A DNA stretch of 6,745 bases from Lentimicrobiaceae bacterium (lineage in GTDB: Bacteria > Bacteroidota > Bacteroidia > Bacteroidales > WCHB1-69). The notes beneath the pieces were generated by a model. That model saw only the letters and a program-made list of their open reading frames with translations, was not told where the DNA came from and ran no database searches. The stretch covers positions 1-6,745 of the forward strand of contig WQSU01000143.1 in the NCBI GenBank assembly GCA_009787675.1. The letters are read 5' to 3'. Each line of letters opens with the position of its first letter. The stretch's first letter is position 1. Positions 6,581 to 6,745 of the stretch are shown in pieces. A program made the position numbers and the translations under genes.

Positions 6581-6745
6581 CTATATAACATTATAATAAG
6601 CATGGGAAACGGAACAATCGCCATTGTAGCAATGAGACTGAAACGTAATTAGTCGCTCCTTACGATTCAAATTTTCGACATAATGTATCGCACGCGCATT
6701 TTCAACAGGTAGGCTAATAAGCAAACTGATTGGCTTTGGCATCGG
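6581..6745 (-). CDS. Possible 3' end of a convergent unknown protein (open at window edge)
   Basis: On the minus strand the frame is open from the window edge (6745) to TAG at 6583-6581, 54 codons. It reads PMPKPISLLISLPVENARAI, then HYVENLNRKERLITFQSHCY, then NGDCSVSHAYYNVI. The composition is protein-like, with two Cys spaced H-C-Y-N-G-D-C, but I recognise no family. An ATG at 6742-6740 could be a start, giving a 53-residue product, or the gene may continue outside. It could also be part of an intergenic repeat. It converges on the ATPase-nuclease gene with about 50 bp between the stops. Confidence 0.3.
   Translation of the reverse strand, partial: PMPKPISLLISLPVENARAIHYVENLNRKERLITFQSHCYNGDCSVSHAYYNVI

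Noticed and set aside
6602..6652. Small plus-strand ORF MGNGTIAIVAMRLKRN
   Set aside because: Only 16 codons, and antisense to the longer minus-strand open frame; no supporting signal.

Overview
The window looks like a Bacteroidota (probably Bacteroidales) chromosome. The evidence is a SusC/TonB-receptor-like outer-membrane barrel followed by a GLPGLI-family secreted protein, an AT-rich sequence, no Shine-Dalgarno motif placed to serve the chosen starts, and a TAnnTTTG-type -7 promoter box. The species cannot be named from sequence alone.

Layout. (1) Positions 1-1247 hold the 3' part of an outer-membrane beta-barrel gene. (2) Positions 1241-1422 hold two abutting tandem arrays: four perfect 14-bp units, the first of which carries the barrel gene's stop codon, then fifteen 8-bp units. 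(3) Positions 1434-2177 encode a GLPGLI protein with a signal peptide; its 3' end may be shifted out of frame at a T-run, with a coding-like tail running to 2251. (4) Positions 2282-6529 form a compact same-strand three-gene defence cassette: a HEAT-repeat/beta-class DNA methyltransferase (M), a PD-(D/E)XK restriction endonuclease resembling the CfrBI family (R) that overlaps M by ATGA, and, 22 bp further on, a GHKL (MutL/MORC/Hsp90-like) ATPase joined to a second PD-(D/E)XK nuclease domain. (5) Positions 6530-6745 are mostly non-coding on the plus strand, with an open, coding-like minus-strand frame entering from the window edge.

How the genes work together. M should protect host DNA at the sites R cuts, which makes a Type II-like restriction-modification pair. 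The third gene places an ATP-driven clamp-like module and a nuclease in the same unit. It matches the known theme of MutL/MORC-like GHKL ATPases in restriction-modification loci and could act as an accessory or second-line effector. In this copy the ATPase-nuclease gene is broken by an apparent loss of one T at 5416-5419. Restoring it gives a continuous protein of about 636 residues. The break may be a sequencing or assembly indel or genuine inactivation. The possible defect at the end of the GLPGLI gene has the same form (a T4 run apparently missing one T), which makes base-calling error worth testing first.
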